A DNA stretch of 64,000 bases from Polyangium fumosum (GCF_005144585.1 NZ_SSMQ01000002.1:372001-436000); one strand, 5' to 3'; numbered from the stretch's first letter, positions 9,017 through 16,969 are shown. Translations and numbers: made by a program. Notes: generated from the sequence alone by a model not told the origin.

Positions 9017-10099
9017 CTATTGCACATCAATGAGAACAACAATTCCTGCATGAACGAAGACCGGAGCGAGCGGCTGGTGTACGCGCGTATCGCCGTTCTG
9101 CAGCTTCACCGTGAGCGGATTGCCGCCCACGGCGAACAGGGCCTCCACAAAGGGCCGGAGCCGGAGCCGCTCGGTGACCTTGAAGTTGTATGCGAGCCGT
9201 GGCCCGAGCGCGACCGTCAAGGCGTCGCCCTCCAGGAATGTCGCGCCTTCCATGAGATAGAGAGCGCGGCCGACGCTGATGGGCGCGCATGCCGCGAAGC
9301 TCCAGGACGTCTCCAGGCACGGAACGACCAACCCGGAGAGCAGAAGGGTTTGCTCGGGGTCGATGTTCTCCTGCACGAGGGACGCAAGGACGCGAACCTC
9401 ACCGCCAAGGGAGAAGCGGGACCAGGTCACCGACACCGCGGCGGACCCGCCAAACCCGATCCTGGGCAAACCGTACGGCGCGAACAGTCCCGCCGCGCCA
9501 AGTTCCCACTTTGGCCCTTGACTCTCCGTCAGGTTTGTCGGAGGGGCGGGGACCGTCGTCACCTCATAGAACGGATCCGGCGTGCGTCGACGAAGCGGGC
9601 CGTCATCGTCGTAGGCGACGAAGGGTCGCAGCGAGGGGGACGGGGCCGAGAGCCCGACCTCGATCTGCGGGCGCAAAAGCAGCCACTCCGGCGCCGGCTG
9701 CTTCTGCAGCTCCCACCGCCCGAGGTTCAGCGCGATCGCGTAGGCCGCGTCCTGCACGAGCTCGCGGCAATCGAGCGGCGTCGGGATGACGGCGTTCCAA
9801 CGCTCGGCGCCGTGCTCGTCCAAAGCAGAGACGTGCGCCTCGATCTCGCGGCCTCTGCGCTTCAGCTCGACGCGCACGAGGGCGCGCGCGTCGTCCCGGA
9901 CAACCGGATAACCGAACCCCGACGCGAGCCACATGATGAAGTCGTCGCGGCCCATGCAGCCGCGGATCGTGCGGGGCGGGGTATAGTCGAACCGGAACGC
10001 CACGCGGTTCGGCTCATCGCCTGCGCGCGCGCTCGCAGGCGCGAGGATGAGGAGGAGGGAAAGGCAAAGGAGCGGGACGAGGGCTGCGGCGCGCGGCAT
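9017..10099 (-). CDS. secreted/outer-membrane beta-barrel-like protein
   Basis: A 360-residue protein with a cleavable signal peptide (MPRAAALVPLLCLSLLLILA, cut near ASARA-GD). The N-terminal half has a repeated beta pattern and two cysteines (RGCMGRDDF, PLDCRELVQ); the C-terminal half (about residues 195-360) alternates hydrophobic residues and glycines and ends in aliphatic residues, as in small outer-membrane barrels. A longer frame to 10222 is rejected because the signal peptide starts at 10099. First gene of the operon ending in the ECF sigma factor; a good promoter lies at 10207-10235. Function unknown. Confidence 0.78.
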   Translation of the reverse strand: MPRAAALVPLLCLSLLLILAPASARAGDEPNRVAFRFDYTPPRTIRGCMGRDDFIMWLASGFGYPVVRDDARALVRVELKRRGREIEAHVSALDEHGAERWNAVIPTPLDCRELVQDAAYAIALNLGRWELQKQPAPEWLLLRPQIEVGLSAPSPSLRPFVAYDDDGPLRRRTPDPFYEVTTVPAPPTNLTESQGPKWELGAAGLFAPYGLPRIGFGGSAAVSVTWSRFSLGGEVRVLASLVQENIDPEQTLLLSGLVVPCLETSWSFAACAPISVGRALYLMEGATFLEGDALTVALGPRLAYNFKVTERLRLRPFVEALFAVGGNPLTVKLQNGDTRVHQPLAPVFVHAGIVVLIDVQ

Positions 10100-10206
10100 G
10101 ATGGGGATAGCATACTGCAACCTGCGCCGGAAAAGACGAGGCTGACGCGAGCGTCTTGGTGCTACTCGGGTCAGGAGCGCACGCCCAGCGTCAGCCTCCG
10201 CGGACA

Positions 10207-10235
10207 ACCCTACCCGTGACAAACCGAGTTGTCAA
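10207..10235 (-). promoter_or_regulatory. sigma-70-like promoter of the sigma-factor operon
   Basis: On the minus strand TTGACA (10235-10230) is followed after 17 nt by TAGGGT (10212-10207), leaving a leader of about 100 nt before ATG 10099. GACAA/TTGTC half-sites at 10218, 10229 and 10243 overlap it as inverted repeats and could be an operator. Confidence 0.45.
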
Positions 10236-10368
10236 GCGCCGCGACAAACTTTTCGGACGGTTCCGGGACGAACGGGTGGTGAGGGATCACTTGCCGGCGA
10301 AGCGGAAGAGCCAGGCGAGCGTCGCGGGGGGTGGTCCACCCGTGGCCCGGGCCCGCCCATGGGAAACG

Positions 10369-10500
10369 TCATGGGGGGTTCCCGGTTTCGCTCGGAGGAG
10401 ACGCCGGCTTCAGCTCTGCGGCTCGCTCCGTGAACGTCGGACCCTTCAACGGCATAGCCGGCAGCGCGCCGAACGACTTGTCGTTCGTCTTCGTCGCCAT
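10369..10500 (-). CDS. possible 43-residue protein
   Basis: A short minus-strand frame starts ATGGCGACGAAGACGAACG at 10500 and ends at TGA 10369. The peptide (MATKTNDKSFGALPAMPLKG onward) has balanced composition unlike the other frames here. It lies 27 nt after the stop of the 10528 gene, so it could be the next gene of that unit. No clear ribosome-binding site is seen. An alternative frame (10531-10232) overlaps the upstream stop as ATGA but has poor protein character. Confidence 0.35.
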   Translation of the reverse strand: MATKTNDKSFGALPAMPLKGPTFTERAAELKPASPPSETGNPP

Positions 10501-10527
10501 TGGTCTTGTTCGTGATGTTTGGACAGA

Positions 10528-10818
10528 TCATTCGTTCGACGAATTGGTGGCAGCGGCCAGCCGCGCTCTGGCCCTATTGGCTGCAATATCCCCCCAGGTA
10601 TCCTCATCTACTTCGAGTCCTGGATATTCTTCCAGCACAGGGTTCACGAGATTGTCGAGTATCGCCGTCATGCTCCTTGCGACTGCCAATCGTAGGGCCT
10701 TGCTGCTGGCCTCCGACAATAGGGGGGCGACCTCGACCACGACCGAATTTAGAGCATCCATTGCCTCGATGCTGGCATCGCGTACGACTCGTGCAGCTTC
10801 CACCGTGTCTAATTTCAT
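10528..10818 (-). CDS. small helical protein of unknown function
   Basis: A 96-residue protein starting MKLDTVEAARVVRDASIEAM, preceded by AGGAG at proper spacing, which supports ATG 10818 as a real start. It is almost entirely helical and soluble, with no cysteines or membrane segment. The frame runs without a stop into the broken lipoprotein gene upstream, so the two can be misread as one 178-residue protein. Local base use is less GC-rich than the core genes, suggesting accessory DNA. It could be an immunity-type partner of the upstream lipoprotein, but that is only inference. Confidence 0.55.
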   Translation of the reverse strand: MKLDTVEAARVVRDASIEAMDALNSVVVEVAPLLSEASSKALRLAVARSMTAILDNLVNPVLEEYPGLEVDEDTWGDIAANRARARLAAATNSSNE

Positions 10819-11287
10819 AGCCTTACTCCTAAAATGAACACCCTTCTGCCTCCATGCACTCTCGCATGCATCGGGCGGCGCCCACGTGTTCGCCAGCATG
10901 CCTCGCGTCGGCAAGAGGCCGCCGCGCGAGACCAGCTCGTCAGGGTCCGGCGAGAACCCCGCGTCCACCATCCTCCGCAGCGCTTCCCTCATGCACTGCT
11001 GGACACCGGTATCGTCGAGCCGCGGTCCCTTGGGCCTCACCTCCGTGACGTGGTCGCCCGTCATCTCGACCGCGAACTCGATCTCGTACGCGTTGTGCCG
11101 AAGCCGCTGGCCCCCCTCTTCGACGCACGCTTGAAGCGCCCGGACCGTCCTCGGAGGAAGCGCGAGCCCGCTGCCCTGCCTGGGCGCGGCGGTCGTGCTC
11201 GTCGCGCGCCCCGCATCCGATCGGCACCATGCACACCGCCATGCACGTCGCGACCAAGGTCGCCCCTGCGAGCCGCTGCCCCCTCAT
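10819..11287 (-). pseudogene. frameshifted and truncated lipoprotein gene
   Basis: ATG 11287 begins a clear lipoprotein signal (MRGQRLAGATLVATCMAV, then IGCGA). That frame then becomes meaningless. From about 11190 a second frame, +1 relative to the first, carries a sensible domain: VRALQACVEEGGQRL, YEIEFAVEMTGDHVTEV and VQQCMREALRRMVDAG, resembling the cysteine-paired AgmX/TonB-C-like module of myxobacterial proteins. It has no start codon until an internal ATG at 11064. One inserted base (or sequencing error) near 11180-11200 would rejoin them. After LLPTRGMLANTW the expected C-terminal region is missing and the frame fuses with the gene at 10818. Confidence 0.6.
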
Positions 11288-11487
11288 GACCCCGCCTCCT
11301 CGGCCTCGACGCAGGTGGGGAAGGCTACGAGTGCCGAAACGCCTCCGTCAACCGTTCTCATGGCATTTCCCGCGTCCACACGCCGCAAGTCGTCCCGCAA
11401 CGGGGTGTCTCGTACGGGGACAACCTTTCGGTTCCGGGACGAACGCGCTCTGGAGGCCCTGCACGACGGGTCGGTGCGTGGGCAGTG

Positions 11488-11799
11488 TCATTTGAAGCTT
11501 GGAAACATGAGATCCTCCCCTCCGAGGAATGTCACCTTGCCGCCCGTCAACATTTCAATTCCTCGCACGTCGACGGGCACGCTTCCCATTGCCATATGAA
11601 GCGCTTGCACGGAATCGATCCCCCAAACTTTCCGCTTTTCTCGCCGCCTACCGGGCCCGCGTATCTCGTACTCGACGGACCAATCGTTTCCTTCTTTTTG
11701 AGGCGCGCCGATTCGCACCCTGACATTTTTAGGCTTTGACTCCTGGGACTGACGGAATTCGAGTATCCTTTCGGCGACGACCCTTTTCATCGTGGGCAT
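11488..11799 (-). CDS. small DUF6968-like protein
   Basis: A 103-residue soluble protein (core KRVVAERILEF, VRVRIGAPQKEGNDWSVEYE, WGIDSVQALHMAMG, TFLGGEDL). The order of an AERIL start, RIGAP, a W-containing strand and D-SVQAL fits what I recall of the DUF6968 family, small proteins of unknown role. GAAGGA lies upstream of ATG 11799; ATG 11790 is also possible. The start overlaps the end of the upstream Cys-rich gene (11787). Small proteins of this kind in such islands are often immunity or orphan factors; no direct evidence here. Confidence 0.7.
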   Translation of the reverse strand: MPTMKRVVAERILEFRQSQESKPKNVRVRIGAPQKEGNDWSVEYEIRGPGRRREKRKVWGIDSVQALHMAMGSVPVDVRGIEMLTGGKVTFLGGEDLMFPSFK

Positions 11800-12053
11800 T
11801 TGTCCTTCATTGCCTCTCGTTCGCAGGCGCGCCGACAGTTCGCCCGGTCCTCATTCGATTGCGCCCAGCAAATGGCCCTGTCCCTCGCACTTGGCAACTT
11901 GCGGCAGCGCGCATTGTCCATATTCCAAATTGCTTCGCACGCATTGTAACATGCCTCAAGTGGGGTATAGGCCGCATTCTTGCACCGTTCCCTCTCAGCT
12001 TCCTCGTCGGTTTTATCCTTCAACGACACGGCCGCGACCACGACGAGAACCAT
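11787..12053 (-). CDS. Cys-rich small protein whose 5' end abuts the 21/22-bp array
   Basis: An 88-residue frame from ATG 12053: a short hydrophobic start (MVLVVVAAVS), a charged stretch, then a Cys-patterned helical domain (CKNAAYTPLEACYNACEAI, ICWAQ, NCRRACE). No stop separates it from the repeat array, so the same frame continues upstream through array units to 12341. Its natural N-terminus, probably a signal or lipoprotein region, seems to have been replaced by the array. It resembles the Cys-rich C-terminal parts of myxobacterial surface proteins. The 3' end overlaps the next gene by 13 nt. Confidence 0.5.
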   Translation of the reverse strand: MVLVVVAAVSLKDKTDEEAERERCKNAAYTPLEACYNACEAIWNMDNARCRKLPSARDRAICWAQSNEDRANCRRACEREAMKDKCPR

Positions 12054-12564
12054 GCCGGCATCCGCCTGGGAGCATGCCGACATCCGCCGAGCGCATGCCG
12101 ACATCCGCCTGAGAGCATGCCGACATCCGCCTGGGAGCATGCCGACATCCGCCGAGCGCATGCCGACATCCGCCTGGGAGCATGCCGACATCCGCCGAGC
12201 GCATGCCGACATCCGCCGAGCGCATGCCGACATCCGCCTGGGAGCATGCCGTCGTCCGCCGAGCGCATGCCGACATCCGCCGGGGAGCATGCCGACATCC
12301 GCCGGGGAGCATGCCAACATCCGCCGAGCGCATGCCGTCATCCGCCTGGGAGCATGCCGTCATCCGCCTGGGAGCATGCCGACATCCGCCGAGCGCATGC
12401 CGACATCCGCCGAGCGCATGCCGTCATCCGCCGGGGAGCATGCCGTCATCCGCCGGGGAGCATGCCAACATCCGCCGAGCGCATGCCAACATCCGCCGAG
12501 CGCATGCCAACATCCGCCGAGCGCATGCCGTCATCCGCCGAGCGCATGCCGTCATCCGCCGAGC
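12051..12564. repeat. tandem array of 21/22-bp units, 23 full copies
   Basis: From 12072 to 12564 there are 23 contiguous units, each starting GCATGCC, with one degenerate copy at 12051-12071. Thirteen units are 21 bp (ending CCGAGC) and ten are 22 bp (ending CTGGGA, CTGAGA or CGGGGA). The middle varies between GACATC, GTCATC, AACATC and GTCGTC. No unit has a stop codon in any frame, and each contains the palindrome GCATGC, giving an ATG on both strands. There are no unique spacers, so this is not CRISPR. Confidence 0.95.
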
Positions 12565-12674
12565 GCGGCATCAACGTATCCGCGAGCGTCAGCAGCCGAT
12601 CGATCTCGGCCTGCGTGAGGTGAAGGTCGCTCTTCCCCTGCGCGCCCTCGGCGCGGAACACGACGGGCGCGAAG
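12565..12674 (-). pseudogene. duplicated 3' tail of the lipoprotein gene at 14174
   Basis: These 110 bp match 14179-14288 with six mismatches by eye. On the minus strand they encode the last residues of that lipoprotein (VVFRAEGAQ, LTQAEIDRLL, TLADTLMPR). Here the stop codon is lost and the frame reads directly into the repeat array (LMPRSADDGM). Only the gene tail is present, so it is a non-functional fragment. Confidence 0.85.
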
Positions 12675-12847
12675 GGATCCTCCCCCGGATCAGCGCTCCT
12701 CGCCGAACTCTCCGGAGGCAATGGGGAGCCACGCCCATAACCAAAGAACCACGGCACACGAGGCGAGCGCCACGCGCACTTTCCTTTTTCCCATCCCCTG
12801 CGCTCGCGTGTCTCTGCGCGGAACCTTTCCACGTGGAGCACACAAGC

Positions 12848-14137
12848 ATGAGACAGCCCCTCCTTGCCTTCGCCTTCCTCCTCGTCGGCTGCGGAGATGT
12901 TCCTCCGGACAACCTCCTTTCCTCCGGACCATCTTCCGAAGCGCTGGAGGCCGAGCCACAAGGCGCGGAAGCGACCCTGAGCTGCACCCTGCCCGATCGG
13001 CCCGTCACGCACGGTCCCAGCACGAGCGAGGCGTGGGAGCTCGTCGAGCTCTCGACCGCGACCTATCCCAAGGCGCTCTGCAATGACGGCACCCCGGGCA
13101 CGTACATGATCCACCGAAACACCACGTCCACGAAGTGGCTCATCTGGCTCGAGGGCGGAGGCAATTGCTACGATTCGGCGACCTGCGCCCAGCGCTGGAA
13201 CAGCAGCGGGAACAAGTTGATGAGCTCCAAGCAGCTCACCACCCGATTCGCGCAGGGCACGCTCGAATTCCCCTCGCGGGGCGTCTTCTCCGTCGATCCG
13301 AACGAGAACCCGACGTTCCACGACGCCAACGTCGTTCGTCTCAATTACTGTTCGAGCGACGTCTGGTCGGGGGATCGCGCCGCAGACCCGGCCGCGGCCG
13401 ACGTGACGGACGTGAAGCACTGGCACTTCCGCGGCCGCGCGATCATCCAGGCCGTGTTCCGCGAATTGATGCTGCACGAGAACCTCCCCGCCGCGACGGA
13501 CATCGTCTACGCGGGCGGCTCGGCGGGCGCCGGAGGCGTTCATTTCACGGTCGACGACGTGCAAGCGCAGATGCCCGCCGGCGCGCGCTTCATGGGTATG
13601 CCGGACGCCGGCTTCCGCTTCGATCACCCGTCCTACGATCCGAACACGGGCCTGGAGAGCACCGCCGTTCCCACGGATCAACGGATCTTCATCGAGGTCG
13701 CCGCGGGCAACTGGGGAGGCCGCGGCGACGCGAGCTGCCATGCCGCGGCCACGACCTCGGACGAGCACACGTCCTGCCGCGAGCCCGGCTGGCTCACGAC
13801 CCACGGCCATATCCGCACGCCGCTGCTCATCATCCAGAACCAGTACGATCACAACCCCCTCGGGCACCTCGGCGTCGATGTCGACAGCAACATGGATGCG
13901 GGCGAGACCGGCTACACCGAGCGCTACGCGGCGCGGACGCGCGAGCTGCTCGCGAGCACGGACTCCCTTCATTCGTGCTTCGCCGACTACGACTCGCAGC
14001 ACGTCACCTCGCACGGCCCCGCGGCGGGCACGAGCACGATCGACGGCACCGTCCTGCGCGACGCCATCGACGCGTTCTACCGGCGGCCCTGCACGCCGGA
14101 GCGGCGCATCGAGGCGCCCCCTCCCGGCGCGCCGTGA
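12848..14137 (+). CDS. pectin acetylesterase/Notum-family serine hydrolase lipoprotein
   Basis: A 429-residue secreted protein with lipobox LLVGC after MRQPLLAFAF. The alpha/beta-hydrolase signatures of the pectinacetylesterase/Notum family are visible: WLIWLEGGGNCYDSATC (oxyanion region), the nucleophile elbow GGSAGAGG and a late QHVTSHG carrying the likely catalytic His. The family removes acetyl or acyl esters from polysaccharides or proteins; the substrate here is unknown. ATG 12848 has GTGGAG upstream; the frame upstream is repeat-array read-through. It sits between the duplicated gene tail and the intact lipoprotein gene and converges with the latter. Confidence 0.85.
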   Translation: MRQPLLAFAFLLVGCGDVPPDNLLSSGPSSEALEAEPQGAEATLSCTLPDRPVTHGPSTSEAWELVELSTATYPKALCNDGTPGTYMIHRNTTSTKWLIWLEGGGNCYDSATCAQRWNSSGNKLMSSKQLTTRFAQGTLEFPSRGVFSVDPNENPTFHDANVVRLNYCSSDVWSGDRAADPAAADVTDVKHWHFRGRAIIQAVFRELMLHENLPAATDIVYAGGSAGAGGVHFTVDDVQAQMPAGARFMGMPDAGFRFDHPSYDPNTGLESTAVPTDQRIFIEVAAGNWGGRGDASCHAAATTSDEHTSCREPGWLTTHGHIRTPLLIIQNQYDHNPLGHLGVDVDSNMDAGETGYTERYAARTRELLASTDSLHSCFADYDSQHVTSHGPAAGTSTIDGTVLRDAIDAFYRRPCTPERRIEAPPPGAP

Positions 14138-14144
14138 CCCCGCG

Positions 14145-14168
14145 GGACGCGGCCCCCGCGCCGCGTCC
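14145..14168. terminator. hairpin between convergent genes
   Basis: GGACGCGGC and GCCGCGTCC form a perfect 9-bp stem with a 6-nt loop, between the stop codons of the hydrolase (14137) and the lipoprotein (14174). It could terminate transcription from both sides; no T-run follows. Confidence 0.6.
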
Positions 14169-14173
14169 TGGCC

Positions 14174-15115
14174 TCACCGCGGCATCAACGTATCGGCGAG
14201 CGTGAGGAGCCGATCGATCTCGGCCTGCGTGAGGTGCAGGTCGCTCTTCACCTGCGCCCCCTCGGCGCGGAACACGACGGGCGCGAAGAGACGAACTTTT
14301 ACGATCCCGAGGTTCAGCGAGGTCGCCCGATCCACCGAGGCCGTGAGCGCCGCCGCGTCCGCGCCCGCCTGCACCGGGTCCGTGCTCTCGCCCGTGCTCG
14401 ATACGTCGACGCCGCCGTCCGCGGCGAGGCGCAAGCGCGCTTCGGCCGAACGGATCGTCGACGGCACGGGCGGCGCGTGCGAACCCGCGAGGCTCCGCGA
14501 AGGGTCCGTGGCGGTGGCGACGACGGCCTCGGGCCCGAGGGGATCCGGAAACCCACCCGTGCCCTCGAAGCGCGCCGCCTGCAGGGCGAGCGACTCCGGC
14601 AAGACCGCGAGGAAGCCCTCTTCGACGAGGGCGACGACGCGCGTTTGGCCGCGCACCGTGACGCGCGCCGTGGGTACGCTCGTGGTCGTGAGCCACTCGC
14701 CGCGCGGCTGGCTGCGAGCGATCATCATGTTGAGGCCCTGGCGCGCGCGCTGCTCGTCGAGCTTGTGCTGCACGATGGCCACCACGAGATCACTCTGCGT
14801 GACGCCGGTGGAGGCGACGTAGGCCGCGGCGACGTCGTTGATCGCGTCGATGCCCGTGCCTTCGAGCATGCTCCGGAGCGGGTTCATCACGCGCAAGCGC
14901 AGCTCGAGCGGGTGGCCTTTCAGCCGCTCGGGCCAGACCATCACGCCGACGCGGGCGCCCACGATCACGCGCGCGATCTCCGCGGCGTTTTTCGGCCTGG
15001 GCGCGGGCGGCGTGGCCGCCTCGGGCGTCTGATCTTGCGACGCGCAGCCGGCTGTCGCGAGCGGCGACGCGACGAGCGCGAACAAGAGGACGACCGAACC
15101 AAAGCGCCTCGTCAC
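14174..15115 (-). CDS. lipoprotein of unknown function
   Basis: A 313-residue protein with a lipoprotein signal (lipobox TAGC at about residue 24), a Pro/Ala linker, and a mixed alpha/beta domain (IVGARVGVMVWPERLKGHP, DINDVAAAY-like helix, LVVAIVQHKLDEQRA). The C-terminus ends LTLADTLMPR. No catalytic motif is recognised. Its last 110 bp are duplicated at 12565-12674. It diverges from the phosphofructokinase gene with about 47 bp between starts. Confidence 0.78.
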   Translation of the reverse strand: MTRRFGSVVLLFALVASPLATAGCASQDQTPEAATPPAPRPKNAAEIARVIVGARVGVMVWPERLKGHPLELRLRVMNPLRSMLEGTGIDAINDVAAAYVASTGVTQSDLVVAIVQHKLDEQRARQGLNMMIARSQPRGEWLTTTSVPTARVTVRGQTRVVALVEEGFLAVLPESLALQAARFEGTGGFPDPLGPEAVVATATDPSRSLAGSHAPPVPSTIRSAEARLRLAADGGVDVSSTGESTDPVQAGADAAALTASVDRATSLNLGIVKVRLFAPVVFRAEGAQVKSDLHLTQAEIDRLLTLADTLMPR

Positions 15116-15162
15116 CCGTCCAGATTAGCGAAAGCCCTCCAGGGATGCTAGGGGCCGAAGTC

Positions 15163-16485
15163 ATGAGCCTCGGTCCGAAGAAGGTCGGTATCCTCGTCGG
15201 CGGCGGGCCCGCGCCGGGCATCAACGCAGTCATCGGCGCGGCCACGATCCGCGCGGTCCTCTCCGGCTACGACGTGATCGGGATCCAGGACGGGTTCCAG
15301 TGGATCATGAAGGGCGACCTGGAGCACGCCCGCCCGCTGTCCATCGACGACGTGAGCCGCATCCATTTCCGCGGCGGCTCGTACCTCGGGATCGCGCGCG
15401 CGAACCCCACGAAGTCGAAGGAGCTGCTCGAAGAGACGGTCCTGTCCTTGTTGCGGCTCGAAGTGGACAAGCTCATCACGATCGGCGGCGACGACACGGC
15501 GTTCTCGGCGTCGCAGATCGCGCTCCAGTCGAAGGGGCGGCTGCGCGTGGTGCACGTGCCGAAGACGATCGACAACGACCTCGATCTGCCGGGGCAAGCC
15601 GACACGTTCGGCTTCCAGACGGCGCGCCACATCGGCGTCGAGCTCGTCGAAAACCTGATGGTCGACGCGAAGACCACGCACCGCTGGTACTTCGTGGTCG
15701 CGATGGGCCGCAAGGCCGGGCACCTCGCGCTCGGCATCGGCAAGGCCGCGGGCGCGACGCTCACGCTGATCCCCGAGGAGTTCCCGCAAGAGGGGCACGT
15801 CCGGCTGAAGACCGTGGTGGACCTGCTCGCGGCCGCGATCGTGAAGCGCCTCGCGACAGGGCGCGCGGACGGCGTGGCCATGATCGCCGAGGGGCTCGTC
15901 GAGCGCATGGAGGAGCACGACCTCGAAGGGCTCGCGGGCGTGGAGCGCGACGCGCACGGGCACGTACGGATCGCGGAGATCGCGTTCGCCGACATCCTGA
16001 AGGCCGAGGTGCAGAAGCGGCTGCGTCAGTTCGGGGTCAAAGCGACGATCATCCCGAAGAACATCGGCTACGAGCTTCGCTGCGCCGACCCGATCCCGTA
16101 CGACATGGAGTATGCGCGGGACCTCGGGTATTGCGCGGCGAAGTATCTCGCGGAGGGCGGCACGGGCGCGCTCGTGGCGATGGTGCAGGGCTCGTTCCAG
16201 GCCGTGCCGTTCGATACGATCATGGACCCGAGGACGGGCCGCATGCGCGTGCGGATGGTGGACATCGCGAGCGACCGGTACATGATCGCGCGGAGATACA
16301 TGCTGCGGCTGCGCAAGGACGACTTCGACGATTCGAGCCAGCTCGCCCGGTTCGCGAACGTGCTCGATATCTCGATCGAGGATTTTCAGAAGGAGTTCGG
16401 CTACCTCGTGGAGCACGAGCCGATCCCCCGCACGTTTTACCCCGACGAACGGCAAAAGCCTTCGATCGCGCCGCCGGGGAAGTGA
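15163..16485 (+). CDS. pfp: phosphofructokinase, pyrophosphate-type signature
   Basis: A 440-residue enzyme phosphorylating fructose 6-phosphate to the 1,6-bisphosphate. The nucleotide loop GGGPAPGIN, the active-site VPKTIDNDL and the substrate region MGRKAGHLALGIGKAAGA are clear. Two positions separate ATP- from PPi-dependent enzymes: here GGDDT has Asp where E. coli PfkA has Gly104, and PKTIDND has Lys where PfkA has Gly124. Both point to pyrophosphate as donor. ATG 15163 has AGGGG 8 nt upstream and is preferred over 15145. A GNAT gene follows after 11 nt. Confidence 0.88.
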   Translation: MSLGPKKVGILVGGGPAPGINAVIGAATIRAVLSGYDVIGIQDGFQWIMKGDLEHARPLSIDDVSRIHFRGGSYLGIARANPTKSKELLEETVLSLLRLEVDKLITIGGDDTAFSASQIALQSKGRLRVVHVPKTIDNDLDLPGQADTFGFQTARHIGVELVENLMVDAKTTHRWYFVVAMGRKAGHLALGIGKAAGATLTLIPEEFPQEGHVRLKTVVDLLAAAIVKRLATGRADGVAMIAEGLVERMEEHDLEGLAGVERDAHGHVRIAEIAFADILKAEVQKRLRQFGVKATIIPKNIGYELRCADPIPYDMEYARDLGYCAAKYLAEGGTGALVAMVQGSFQAVPFDTIMDPRTGRMRVRMVDIASDRYMIARRYMLRLRKDDFDDSSQLARFANVLDISIEDFQKEFGYLVEHEPIPRTFYPDERQKPSIAPPGK

Positions 16486-16496
16486 GGCAAGCGCCG

Positions 16497-16961
16497 ATGG
16501 AGCCTGTGTCGATTCGCCTCGCGCACGCGGGGGACGTGGAGGCGCTCGCGCAAAACCACCGCGCAATGGCGCTCGAGACCGAAGGAAAGACCCTCGATCC
16601 GGAGACGACGATCCGGGGCACGCGGGCGGTGATCGAGGATGCGGCGAAGGGATTTTACCTCGTGGCCGAGCGCGAGGGCGTGACGGTCGGGCAGCTCCTC
16701 GTGACGTTCGAGTGGAGCGACTGGCGAGACGGGATGTTCTGGTGGATCCAGTCGGTCTACGTCGCCGAGGGCGCGCGGCGCACGGGGGTCTACCGGGCGC
16801 TGCACGATCACGTGCTCGGCAAGGCGCGGACTGACAAAGGCGTCTGTGGCGTGCGGCTCTACGTGGACAAGGAAAACCACCACGCGCAAGCGACGTACGC
16901 GGCGATGGGGATGCACGCCGCGCATTACGACGTTTTCGAGATCGATTTCGTGCTCGGCTGA
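16497..16961 (+). CDS. GNAT-family N-acetyltransferase
   Basis: A 154-residue single-domain acetyltransferase. The GNAT fold is shown by VSIRLAHAGDVEALAQ at the start, the beta-4 strand FWWIQSVYVAEGARRTG (the acetyl-CoA loop is degenerate) and the C-terminal GVRLYVDKENHHAQATYAAMGM motif. The substrate is unknown. GAGG precedes ATG 16497. It is probably co-transcribed with the phosphofructokinase gene 11 nt upstream, and converges with the MuiA-like gene after 8 nt. Confidence 0.85.
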   Translation: MEPVSIRLAHAGDVEALAQNHRAMALETEGKTLDPETTIRGTRAVIEDAAKGFYLVAEREGVTVGQLLVTFEWSDWRDGMFWWIQSVYVAEGARRTGVYRALHDHVLGKARTDKGVCGVRLYVDKENHHAQATYAAMGMHAAHYDVFEIDFVLG

Positions 16962-16969
16962 GCGCGACG

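Noticed and set aside
10232-10531. 99-residue frame overlapping the 10528 stop as ATGA
   Set aside because: The overlap is attractive but composition is poor (Pro/Arg-rich); a different frame (10500-10369) is more protein-like.
12051-12564. CRISPR array
   Set aside because: Units are contiguous with no unique spacers and no cas genes are nearby; it is a plain tandem array.
12446-14014. Long minus-strand open frame opposite the hydrolase
   Set aside because: It is antisense to a clear hydrolase gene; its real part is only the duplicated gene tail and array read-through.
15145-15162. Upstream ATG for the phosphofructokinase
   Set aside because: AGGG lies directly against it; ATG 15163 has AGGGG at normal distance and matches the family start.
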